Assembly: GCA_022824965.1 (NCBI GenBank)
Contig: JAJDYY010000006.1
Coordinates: 310,001 to 374,000 of the forward strand
Direction of reading: 5' to 3'
DNA length: 64,000 bases
DNA from: Gammaproteobacteria bacterium
GTDB lineage: Bacteria; Pseudomonadota; Gammaproteobacteria; UBA4575
The translations under genes were made by a program, and so were the position numbers. A model generated the notes under the pieces. It was not told the origin of the DNA. It did not search any database and worked only from the letters and a program-made list of their open reading frames with translations. The first letter of the stretch is position 1, and every line of letters begins with the position of its first letter. This document shows, piece by piece, positions 57,801 through 64,000 of this stretch.

Positions 57801-60800
57801 GGCGCCGGCACAACGCTTAAACAGCCCGACCTCGTTGGTGGCGTGCGGGAATCGCGCGCTTATCTCGTCCAGAAATACCTGCGAATCGCGCGGCATTTTA
57901 TCCGGCAACGGATCACCGGCCCCCACCGTGACCACGAAGCCTTCATCCTTGGCCTGCAACACTCCCGAACGAGTCGAGATCTCAAGCAACCGGCGGAGCA
58001 GATGCACGTGCTCAGGCAAGACCCCATGGCGTGCGCGCAATTCTTCCGGGTCCACGGCCTCACCTGCCACGCGCTCCCAACCGAGGGTCTCCAGTGCCGC
58101 GAGTGCATAACACCACGACGCCCGTTCCATTTCCCCTTGCAGGTCACTCTCATCTGCAGCCTCGACTCCCTCATCGGCCAAATACCGGGAGAACAGCTGC
58201 GAGCGGGAAGCCGCAGTCGACGGACTCGGCAAGAAATCCGCCGGCATCAGGCGCGACGGCAAGGTGCGGTCGCGCCATACGACTTCGTAAAGCAGTTCCT
58301 CCAGGCCCTCCACCGCGGCGAGCAACGCGCTTCGCGTCGCACGCTTCACCGTGTATCCTTCCAGTTCGCCAACGAGCGTCCCGCTCGGATCGTAAAGCCG
58401 GACGTCCCCGGTCAGCACCTCGGCCTGCAAATTCTCGGTTTCCGTCTGCGAGCCGGCGCGCATGCGCACGTGGCAGACCACTTGGTTCGACAGCTGACCC
58501 GACAGCCAGAGCCGGTCCCAGCCAAACGGCAGGTAGGTGGCACCATCTTCTGCCCCTGCCCAAAGGCGGGCTGCCCCCATCACCTGGAAGCAGCCATCCA
58601 GCAGTAGCGGATGAAATTCGATCATGGAGGACTCGCCGAGTTGCGGTATGGCGACCTCGCCGACGGCCTCGCCCGGCCCGCACCAGAGCTTTTGCAAGGT
58701 GCGAAACGCCGGACCGAGATCAATCCCGGCTTCAGAGCGGGCGCGGTAAAAGGCCTGCACATCCTGCATGTCCAGGGTGGACTTGAGACTCGCCAGGTCG
58801 GCTGGCGGCGCATTGCCCTGCGTCTGAACTCCAGGCGATGTCCCAAGACGGGCCTCGGCATGCAGCATCCATCCCTCGTCTGCCGCCGAGCGACTGTGCA
58901 GCTGAAACCTGCGTGATTGCCCTTCCTCGGGGCTGTCGATCACGACCTGAACTTTCCTGACAGCCTGCTCAGCGTTCTCGCCGGAGTCTTCAGCCTGGAA
59001 AATCAGGGGATTGTGCAGTTGCAAATCCTGTACAACCGCTGACGCGCTCCCCTCTGCCAAGGAAGCCGAGACCGCCATGGCCCCGTAGAATGCACCCGGT
59101 GCAATGATGCGCCCGAACACCCGGTGATCGCTCAGCCAGTCCGGGTCCGAGGGAAGGATTTCCGAATCGTATGTGATCTCGCCACGGGCCGATTCGTGGC
59201 GAGTGCCGAGCAGCGGGTGCCCGGCACCGGAGCGGGTGCGCCTTGCGGTTTTGACCCAGTGGCGCTCGCGCTGAAACGGATAACCGGGGAGTGAGAGACG
59301 TCGCCTTTGTTCGCCTGCAAACAGCCCTTCCCAGGACACTGTGAGTCCCGCCTCGTAAGCCGCCGCAACCGCTTGCATGAAGTCCGCCGCTGGCTCTTTC
59401 CCCAATGCATCCTCTGCCGGGCGCTGCAGGCTCTGCAACACCACTGGAGGCGGTGCGTCGTGTCCGGCCTCATCCGCCGGACCCGGCCAAGTGAGTGCAA
59501 TCATCGGGCCAAGCACGGCGTGCGGGCCAATTTCCACGACCAGGTCCACGCCGTGTCGTGCAAGTGCCGCAATACACTTTGCAAACATCACGGGTTCTCT
59601 AACCTGCTGCCGCCAGTACGCCCCGTCCATGCGTTCGTCTGTCCCCAGTACCTTGCCCGTCATGCTGCTGATCAGGTCAAATGAAGGCGGTTTGACCGAA
59701 ATTTCCCCAAGCACGGCTTCCAGGTCATCCAGTACCGGCTCTACCAGCGGGCTGTGGTAGGCAGGGCTTTTTTTCAGGCGCCGCACCCGGATGTCATGTG
59801 ATTCAAATTGCTGCAGAAGGTTCTCGACCTGCATGGCAGGGCCGCTCACAACCTGGTGCGCCCCGTTGTCGGCAGCAATACTCAGGCCTGCCTGAGCACT
59901 TTTCGCATTGTGCTCATCCACGCTCGCCTGAACCTTGGATGGCGGGGCGAACACCGCGCCCATCGCACCATCCTGTGACAGTCCTCCCAACAAAGCTCCA
60001 CGCTTGGACGCAAAGCGCAGTCCATCCTCCAGACTGAATACCCCCGCCGCTTGTGCAGCGGCAATCTCTCCGAGACTGTGCCCCACCACGATCTCGGGCC
60101 CTATGCCGACACTCTGCCACAAGGCCGTCAGTGCGCATTCCAAGGCGTAAATGGCTGGCTGCGTCCAGGCCGGATCATCCAGCACACCGCTGTCCTCACA
60201 GCGCCCAAACATGACATCCAGCAAGGACTCGCCACGTGACTCCATACACCAGGCCTCGCATCGGTCAAGCACCGCACGAGCCACCGGTTCGCAGGCATAC
60301 AGCGACTCGCCCATCCCCGGCCACTGACTCGCCTGCCCGGTGTACACGAATGCCACCTTCGACACACTCCCCGGTTTTGGAGTCGGAGCCTCCGGCTCGA
60401 TCAGCGCCTCAAGCCCCACACGCAACGAGGCGAGACCCTCGAACACAACGCCCGCACGGTATTCAAAATGACTGCGCCCCGCGGCTGCCGTCCATGTCAT
60501 GTTGGCAAGCAGCGCTTCCCAAGCCTGGTCATCTTCACCAAGGTGTTGCGCATGCCCGTCCAGCCAGGTCTGATAGCCCGTGATCAGTTCAGCGAGTGCC
60601 TGCGGCGACTTCCCTGAAAGCGGCAGCAGCCGTCGCGGGCGATTTTCAAGCCCCGCGCGCGGTGATGCCAAGCCTTCCCCAGGTTTCGGCGATACCATGG
60701 CCACCGGCGTGGCATGGCCCGTCACCCAAGACCCTGGGCCCTGGCGAGCGGTCTCTGCACTTACCGTCCCGTACCCCTCCACCACCAGGTGCGCGTTCGT

Positions 60801-62144
60801 GCCGGACCACCCGAATCCGCTGATTCCCGCCAGCGGCGGGCGATCCTTGCGGTGTGGCCATTCTGTCGCTTCCGAGGTGACCTGCACCGGCAAGCGCTCC
60901 CAGTCCATCTGCGGAGTCGGGTTGTGAAAATGCAAATGTTTGGGGATCACTCCCCGTTTCATCGCCAGTATGACCTTGATCAAACCGGCCACGCCGGCAG
61001 CAGATTCCAAGTGGCCGATGTTCGTTTTCACCGAGCCGATCAGCAGGGGGTGCTCCGCTTCTCGCCCCCGACCGTAGACAGCGCTCGTGGCCTGGAGCTC
61101 GATCGGGTCCCCCACTTCAGTCCCGGTCCCGTGGGCCTCCACGTAATCCACCTCGAAAGGCGAAATGCCGGCTCTTCGCAATGCCTCCTCGAGTACTTTC
61201 TCCTGAGCTGCTCCGTTTGGCACCGTGAGTCCGGGACTTGCCCCATCCTGGTTCAGTGCAGATCCCCGGATCACGCCCCAAATCCTGTCCCCGTCCGCTT
61301 CGGCATCGACCAGCCGTTTCAGGACCACGATCCCGCATCCTTCGCCGCGCACGTAACCGTTGGCAGCTGCATCGAAGGTTTTGCATCTTCCATCCGGTGA
61401 CAGCATGCCGGCATTGGCGCGCAACTCCAGCAATCGCCCGGACAGGATCGTGTGTACGCCTCCTGCCAGCGCCAAATCCGTCTCGCCCCGCTGCAGGCCG
61501 GAAACGGCCTGGTGGGTTGCAACCAGCGAAGACGAGCAGGCCGTGTCCACCGCCATGGCCGGACCTTCAAGACCCAGCATGAACGCCACCCGGCCGATCG
61601 CCGTGTTGAAAGACGTACCCGTCACCGTATAAAGGCTCACTGCGGGTTCAGCCGTGTCGCTGGCCTCAAGCAGCAGGTTGCGATAGTCGTTGTTGCTGAT
61701 GCCGGCATACACCCCGGTGCGGCTGCCCCTGAGTTGTTCCGGATCCATGCACGCATCCTCCAGCGCCTGCCAGCTGGTTTCCAGCATCAGGCGCTGCTGT
61801 GGATCCAGCAATTGCGCCTCGACCGGCGAGATCCGGAAGAAGGCGGCATCGAACAGGTCCAGCCGGTCCAGGTAGGCCCCGAAACGGCACGCCTTGCTTT
61901 GCACCCCGGAATCAGGAAAAAGTTCACCGATGCGCCCGCTTCCCGAGCCCGGTGAACCTTCAATCACTGCACACTCACCGTTCTCCAACTGCTTCCAGAA
62001 GGCGGCAAGCCCCGTGGCACCCGGGAAGCGGCACGCCATACCCACGATTGCGATGGGGGCCGCAGACGCAAGGGAATCCGATGACCGCTTCCTGGATGCA
62101 GTAGATGTGGCTGCTAGTGGATCGAAAGACGGGTCCGGATTCAT
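51822..62144 (-). CDS. type I polyketide synthase, KS-AT-DH-cMT-ER-KR-ACP-KS-AT(degenerate)
   Basis: 3440 residues. KS1 (about 29-455): C203 in DTACSSS, H338, H378. AT1 (about 597-905): S690 in GHSLGE, H797 in PAYHSP, nearer malonyl than methylmalonyl type. DH (about 976-1260): H1007 in SDHRVFG, D1183 in LLLDGCFQ. C-methyltransferase (about 1470-1660): LEVGAGIGSATE. ER (about 1925-2230): HAGAGGVGLAA. KR (about 2235-2420): VTGGLGGIG; H2386 where the catalytic Tyr is usual. ACP (about 2510-2585): S2548 in GMDSL. KS2 (about 2615-3045): C2780 in NCAAS, H2915, H2955. AT2 (about 3160-3390): Q3255 replaces the Ser, and about 90 residues including the second His are missing. The chain ends right after the post-AT linker, with no ACP or thioesterase. 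The first module has the fungal highly-reducing order and should make saturated, alpha-methylated chains, perhaps iteratively. The product is unknown. Confidence 0.95.
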   Translation of the reverse strand: MNPDPSFDPLAATSTASRKRSSDSLASAAPIAIVGMACRFPGATGLAAFWKQLENGECAVIEGSPGSGSGRIGELFPDSGVQSKACRFGAYLDRLDLFDAAFFRISPVEAQLLDPQQRLMLETSWQALEDACMDPEQLRGSRTGVYAGISNNDYRNLLLEASDTAEPAVSLYTVTGTSFNTAIGRVAFMLGLEGPAMAVDTACSSSLVATHQAVSGLQRGETDLALAGGVHTILSGRLLELRANAGMLSPDGRCKTFDAAANGYVRGEGCGIVVLKRLVDAEADGDRIWGVIRGSALNQDGASPGLTVPNGAAQEKVLEEALRRAGISPFEVDYVEAHGTGTEVGDPIELQATSAVYGRGREAEHPLLIGSVKTNIGHLESAAGVAGLIKVILAMKRGVIPKHLHFHNPTPQMDWERLPVQVTSEATEWPHRKDRPPLAGISGFGWSGTNAHLVVEGYGTVSAETARQGPGSWVTGHATPVAMVSPKPGEGLASPRAGLENRPRRLLPLSGKSPQALAELITGYQTWLDGHAQHLGEDDQAWEALLANMTWTAAAGRSHFEYRAGVVFEGLASLRVGLEALIEPEAPTPKPGSVSKVAFVYTGQASQWPGMGESLYACEPVARAVLDRCEAWCMESRGESLLDVMFGRCEDSGVLDDPAWTQPAIYALECALTALWQSVGIGPEIVVGHSLGEIAAAQAAGVFSLEDGLRFASKRGALLGGLSQDGAMGAVFAPPSKVQASVDEHNAKSAQAGLSIAADNGAHQVVSGPAMQVENLLQQFESHDIRVRRLKKSPAYHSPLVEPVLDDLEAVLGEISVKPPSFDLISSMTGKVLGTDERMDGAYWRQQVREPVMFAKCIAALARHGVDLVVEIGPHAVLGPMIALTWPGPADEAGHDAPPPVVLQSLQRPAEDALGKEPAADFMQAVAAAYEAGLTVSWEGLFAGEQRRRLSLPGYPFQRERHWVKTARRTRSGAGHPLLGTRHESARGEITYDSEILPSDPDWLSDHRVFGRIIAPGAFYGAMAVSASLAEGSASAVVQDLQLHNPLIFQAEDSGENAEQAVRKVQVVIDSPEEGQSRRFQLHSRSAADEGWMLHAEARLGTSPGVQTQGNAPPADLASLKSTLDMQDVQAFYRARSEAGIDLGPAFRTLQKLWCGPGEAVGEVAIPQLGESSMIEFHPLLLDGCFQVMGAARLWAGAEDGATYLPFGWDRLWLSGQLSNQVVCHVRMRAGSQTETENLQAEVLTGDVRLYDPSGTLVGELEGYTVKRATRSALLAAVEGLEELLYEVVWRDRTLPSRLMPADFLPSPSTAASRSQLFSRYLADEGVEAADESDLQGEMERASWCYALAALETLGWERVAGEAVDPEELRARHGVLPEHVHLLRRLLEISTRSGVLQAKDEGFVVTVGAGDPLPDKMPRDSQVFLDEISARFPHATNEVGLFKRCAGALPEVLCGNEDPLSLLFGDAEPQAGDLYRRAPVWRAANRMMGEVVRTLVEELPDGRQLRVLEVGAGIGSATECILPVLPAGRFEYMYTDISAGFFADAEARFSAVGAAIDYRVLDIEKDPVAQGFELHAYDMIIAANVLHATRFLDETLTHCRTLLAPSGLLVALENQRSRGWMDLIFGQLDGWWRFADRYRTNHALAGPDVWHRVLTDTGFTETEILGVDRSEAAGLPDRGVIVAQGPAEIALPEGVWILAADRGGMGAALAAQLVALNQRVMLAGDGPEDTGTIMESEAGMVTASVEMGERTSWQALIENLPSDVPLAGVVHLVAQDGHGMDATTADMAADAKRVTASALALVQGIVDADAVPEKGLWLVTRGAQVLERERNGQLAGATLWGLGKVVAREAPQLQSRMIDLDPESGQPLDDLMDELLFPDSESHIAYRRGNRQVARLVRAGSGMERLVLPEEADWVLAPGDEGAIETLRVQSLARQALEPSEVRVAVDARGLNFLDVFRAMGLVEEGLLGEEFCGRIVETGADVTAVAEGDRVAGFAFGTFGPEVVTREELVARAPANVPAAALATIPSVFVTSVLSYELAGLKAADRVLIHAGAGGVGLAAIQLAQVAGAEVFATASARKQAYLRSIGVEHVFDSRSTAFGRDILDVTDGAGVDVVLNSLTGEGFIEASLACLAQGGRFVELARRDILEEDEMEALRPDVAYSILDLYTLKQQDPARPGAALKEVLARIAAGELAPLMHTRWPLAETSAAMGFMRAARHIGKIVLTTSPLSTGRLRQDGTYLVTGGLGGIGCALAEWLAEHGAGTVVLNGRRPPDAEAEKTIEALRARGYRIEIEIADVTDAAALDAMLARVDADLPMLAGVIHSVGILSDAALGNQSWESFETVLWPKVLGAWHLHRATAGYDLDMFVLFSSVAGILGNPGQANHAAANAFLDQLAAHRRALGLPGQAIAWGAWSGLGEAEEQRERIAGRREAFGTGWFTPEQGFKALERLLHQDATGAVAAAVDWPVFGDSVGDRLPLLDELLAGAEDDGDDSSSSEDLLAQLDVTPLAGREDLLVSFLQSEVQAVLRLPSAPASAVGFFDLGMDSLMAVELRNRLNRDFSGSYAVPNTLVFDYPTIDDLARHLVDALGESAPAPETTPEPPPPPSAQPRDEGIAIIGMACRFPGASDTATFWDKLESGSDAVTDGRTDNGSWTGVAGDPAAADGIWGRGGFVEGIDRFDARFFGMTPIGARMTDPQQRLLLETSWRAIEDAGIDPEGLRGSRTGVYAGVAASEYRDLMMVAGGEGPNYLGTASSMAVGSVALKLGLMGPAIPVTLNCAASLVSVHAAVADLQDKNVDLALVGGVNAVLSPGLTQEMAALGMLSKQGRCNTFDAAADGFVRSEGCGIVVLKRLSEAEADGDRIWAVIRGTAVNQNGATAGPTVPNGPAQERVIEEALSQAGIPPSDVDYLEAHGAGSALGDPIEVQAAAAVFGRGRDGDRPLLIGSVKTNIGHLESAAGVAGLIKVVLAMHYNRIPEHLHFRDPNPHLDWDRLPVRVVSEATDWPGRPDRPPRAGVSAFGISGTNAHVIVEGYGTPDGVSAGPQGTPQPVALTLPDAAGRLPLTNDGLAPRKKRLLPLSGKSGTSLQALAKRYLAWLDERESALAFDPVLSDMAWTACVGRSHFDHRVAVVFEDSESLRDALRALVAADGEIEPRMPGKVAFAYAGHANGWMGMDESLYASEPVVQAVLDRCEEVIGEARGVSLLDVMFGRPGSTGDLADPQWEQPALYAFECALTALWSSVGIQPGIAFGHQVGALAAGQAAGVFSLEDGLHLAMAGDDPGTALDEIAISAPSLTLVDAVSGRAIAPDEVLDTAYWRQQVAAGQESFTRGVEMLAAASVDAVVAAGPDAAMETALMAAWPEACGKVAKPVVLSGLGQSPDGEATPTPRVSIVDAVAKAYEAGLSVSFAGLFAGESRCRISLPGYPFQCKRYWIETGN

Positions 62145-62176
62145 GTTCTAAAAATTCAAAACACCAAGAACTTCCT

Positions 62177-62205
62177 ATGGTATGTCCAGCTTGCCTGCAG
62201 GGCAA
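62177..62205 (-). promoter_or_regulatory. candidate promoter of the polyketide synthase
   Basis: Read on the minus strand: TTGCCC (62205-62200), a 17-base spacer and TACCAT (62182-62177), 33 bases before the start codon. Box matches are only moderate. The -35 box sits in a small dyad, TTGCC/GGCAA. The start codon at 62144 lacks a close ribosome site; AGGAAG lies about 25 bases upstream of it. Confidence 0.35.
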
Positions 62206-62305
62206 ACCCTCAGCTTCGCGTGCGATGGAGCAAGACGTTTTCATTTATACTCATGTCACTGCACAGGTACCCCCCTTCATTCGAAACAAGAACACGTACG
62301 TCCCG

Positions 62306-62830
62306 ATGAACACCGGACACATCATCCTGATCGGCGCCATGGGGGTCGGCAAGTCGTCGGTCGGGCGAAAGCTCGCCAGAAAGCTGGACCGGCCCTTTTA
62401 TGACAGTGACCAGGTCATTGAGGAGAAGACCGGCGTCGATATTCCGACCATTTTCGAGTACGAGGGCGAATCCGGCTTCCGGATGCGCGAGGAGAAGGCC
62501 ATCGACGAGCTGTGCCGCCGGGAGGCCATGGTGCTGGCCACCGGAGGCGGTGCCGTGCTTGCAGCATCCACCCGCAACCTCCTGATGAGCCGCGGCACGG
62601 TCATCTACCTGAAGGCCTCGGTCGACATGCTGCTCAAGCGAACCCGCCACAGCGACCACCGGCCCCTGCTGAACGTGCCGGACAAGCGCCAGGTGATCGC
62701 CGAACTCCTGCAGCAAAGAGAACCCTTGTATTTGCAAACCGCGGACCATACCATCGACACGGACCGGCGCACCGTGAGCTGGACGGCCAACCAGGTGCTG
62801 CAACTCCTGGACCTGACGACGGACTCTTGA
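62306..62830 (+). CDS. aroK: shikimate kinase
   Basis: 174 residues from the ATG at 62306, matching E. coli AroK (173); codons upstream in frame run into the polyketide synthase and have no support. P-loop GAMGVGKSSVGR, the shikimate-binding DSD (in FYDSDQVIEE), and ATGGGAVL are present. It phosphorylates shikimate in the aromatic pathway. A TATACT box at 62246-62251 could belong to its promoter. It forms the aroK-aroB operon. Confidence 0.97.
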   Translation: MNTGHIILIGAMGVGKSSVGRKLARKLDRPFYDSDQVIEEKTGVDIPTIFEYEGESGFRMREEKAIDELCRREAMVLATGGGAVLAASTRNLLMSRGTVIYLKASVDMLLKRTRHSDHRPLLNVPDKRQVIAELLQQREPLYLQTADHTIDTDRRTVSWTANQVLQLLDLTTDS

Positions 62831-62844
62831 ATCCCTGCCCGACG

Positions 62845-63930
62845 ATGATTCAATTCGAAGTACAACTCGGCACGCGCGCCTACCCGATCTATATCGGAGC
62901 CGGGCTGCTTGGCGAACCCCGCACCCTGAAGCAGCACATCCGCGGAAACCACGTGTTCATTCTCAGCAACGAGCGGGTGGCCCCGCTGTACCTGGAATCG
63001 GTCTGCCGGGCACTGGAACCGAAACACATCCTGCACCTCGCACTTGCAGAAGGCGAGGACACCAAGTCCCTGCAGACCCTGGAGCAGGTGTACACCTGCC
63101 TGCTCGAGAACCGTTGCGGGCGCGACACGACGGTGGTGGCCCTCGGCGGCGGGGTGATCGGCGATATCGCGGGCTTTGCCGCGGCCACCTATCTGCGCGG
63201 CGTGGACTTCATCCAGATTCCGACCACGCTGGTCGCCCAGGTGGATTCCTCGGTGGGCGGCAAGACCGGGGTCAACCATGCGCTGGGCAAGAACATGATC
63301 GGGGCCTTCTACCAGCCACAGTGCGTGATTGCCGACCTGGAGTGTCTGCACACCCTTCCGGATCGCGAACTGCGGGCGGGGCTCGCCGAAATCATCAAGT
63401 ACGGACTCATCCGCGATGCGGAATTCTTCGCCTGGCTGGAAGACAACGTCGAGCGCCTGCTGGCGCGGGATGTCGATGCCCTGACGCATGCCGTACACCG
63501 CTCCTGCAGGAACAAGGCCGAGGTCGTGGCCGAGGATGAACTGGAAATCTCGGGAGCCCGTGCCATGCTGAACCTCGGGCATACCTTCGGACACGCCATC
63601 GAGACCGGGCTGGGCTATGGACAGTGGCTGCACGGTGAAGCGGTGGCCTGCGGCATGCTGATGGCGGCGCGGATGTCGACGCGGCTGGGCTGGCTCAGCG
63701 AGGAAGCCTGTGAGCGTACCCGGGCACTGTTGCAGCGCGCGCAACTGCCTCTCACCCTGCCTGAAACCCTGCAGGCCGAGACATTGCTGGAACACATGGC
63801 GCGTGACAAGAAGGTACGTGCCGGCCAGTTGCACCTGGTGCTGCTCAAGGATATCGGCCAGGCCGTACTCACGGGCGAGTTCCCGGCATCGACCCTGAAA
63901 GACACCCTGCAGGAATTTTGCGGATCCTGA
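62845..63930 (+). CDS. aroB: 3-dehydroquinate synthase
   Basis: 361 residues from the ATG at 62845, the family length. NAD-binding GGGVIGDIAGF, the PTTLVAQVDSSVGGKTGVN loop and the zinc ligands (Glu in GLAEIIKYG, His in NLGHTFGHAIE, His in LHGEAVACG) are in place. It cyclises DAHP to 3-dehydroquinate. It follows aroK by 14 bases. The last 70 bases of the window after it hold nothing recognisable. Confidence 0.98.
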   Translation: MIQFEVQLGTRAYPIYIGAGLLGEPRTLKQHIRGNHVFILSNERVAPLYLESVCRALEPKHILHLALAEGEDTKSLQTLEQVYTCLLENRCGRDTTVVALGGGVIGDIAGFAAATYLRGVDFIQIPTTLVAQVDSSVGGKTGVNHALGKNMIGAFYQPQCVIADLECLHTLPDRELRAGLAEIIKYGLIRDAEFFAWLEDNVERLLARDVDALTHAVHRSCRNKAEVVAEDELEISGARAMLNLGHTFGHAIETGLGYGQWLHGEAVACGMLMAARMSTRLGWLSEEACERTRALLQRAQLPLTLPETLQAETLLEHMARDKKVRAGQLHLVLLKDIGQAVLTGEFPASTLKDTLQEFCGS

Positions 63931-64000
63931 ACGGTGCGAGGTATCCCGGCATCCGATCCCGCGCCTGGGGTCCCGTCCGCCAGGCCGGCTCCATACGGCG

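Overview
The window is a chromosomal segment of a gammaproteobacterium of moderately high GC content. The placement rests on conserved neighbourhoods: fxsA-groES-groEL, coaD-rsmD-M16-M16 facing ftsY-ftsE-ftsX-rpoH, rpmB-rpmG, tsaD facing rpsU, and mrcA with aroK-aroB. It also rests on a proteobacterial class-I gshA and an RpoH box in sigma-32. Heme A synthase suggests an aerobic aa3-type oxidase. Genus cannot be decided from the sequence. No tRNA, rRNA, CRISPR array, insertion sequence or prophage was seen.

Layout. 1-1.2 kb: the end of a HisKA_2 sensor kinase and its ANTAR response regulator. 1.3-3.9 kb: fxsA and a CIRCE-controlled groESL operon. 4-6.3 kb: ampD and gshA. 6.3-11.3 kb: a selenoneine (sen) locus, made of a selenophosphate synthetase fused to an NADH-dehydrogenase-like flavoprotein (senC), then divergent senB (selenosugar synthase) and senA (selenoneine synthase). 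11.4-14.3 kb: djlA and an orphan MotA/MotB-like stator pair. 14.3-21.6 kb (minus strand): a TVP38-flavin disulfide oxidoreductase fusion, the radical-SAM gene arsS, and an RND pump with its adaptor. 21.7-29 kb: a FAH-family enzyme, a CBS-less sugar-phosphate isomerase, sixA, folB-folK, rpmB-rpmG, a desaturase and a lone hyuA. 28.8-39 kb: a chorismatase, mutM, ggt, coaD, rsmD, two M16 peptidases and ftsYEX. 39-46 kb: rpoH behind a second perfect CIRCE, cox15, bioH-bioC, plsY, tsaD, rpsU and hemE. 46-49.1 kb: an unknown gene and mrcA.

49.5-62.2 kb is the most unusual part. It is a self-contained polyketide cassette lying between mrcA and aroK-aroB, the place where many gammaproteobacteria carry pilMNOPQ. 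A discrete acyl carrier protein, an Sfp-type phosphopantetheinyl transferase and an alpha/beta hydrolase on the plus strand converge on one 3440-residue type I polyketide synthase on the minus strand. Its order is KS-AT-DH-cMT-ER-KR-ACP-KS-AT(degenerate). The last AT has lost its nucleophile and about 90 residues, and no ACP follows it. The separate ACP is therefore the obvious partner for the terminal KS.

How the genes fit together. gshA, senC, senB and senA describe a selenium and thiol metabolism neighbourhood; EgtD, needed to supply hercynine, is not here. The arsS block looks like a metalloid or redox module joined to an efflux pump. HrcA/CIRCE appears to control both the GroE chaperonin and sigma-32, which would couple two heat-shock circuits. 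The chorismatase, 22 kb from the polyketide genes, could supply hydroxybenzoate, but a link to the polyketide is only a possibility.
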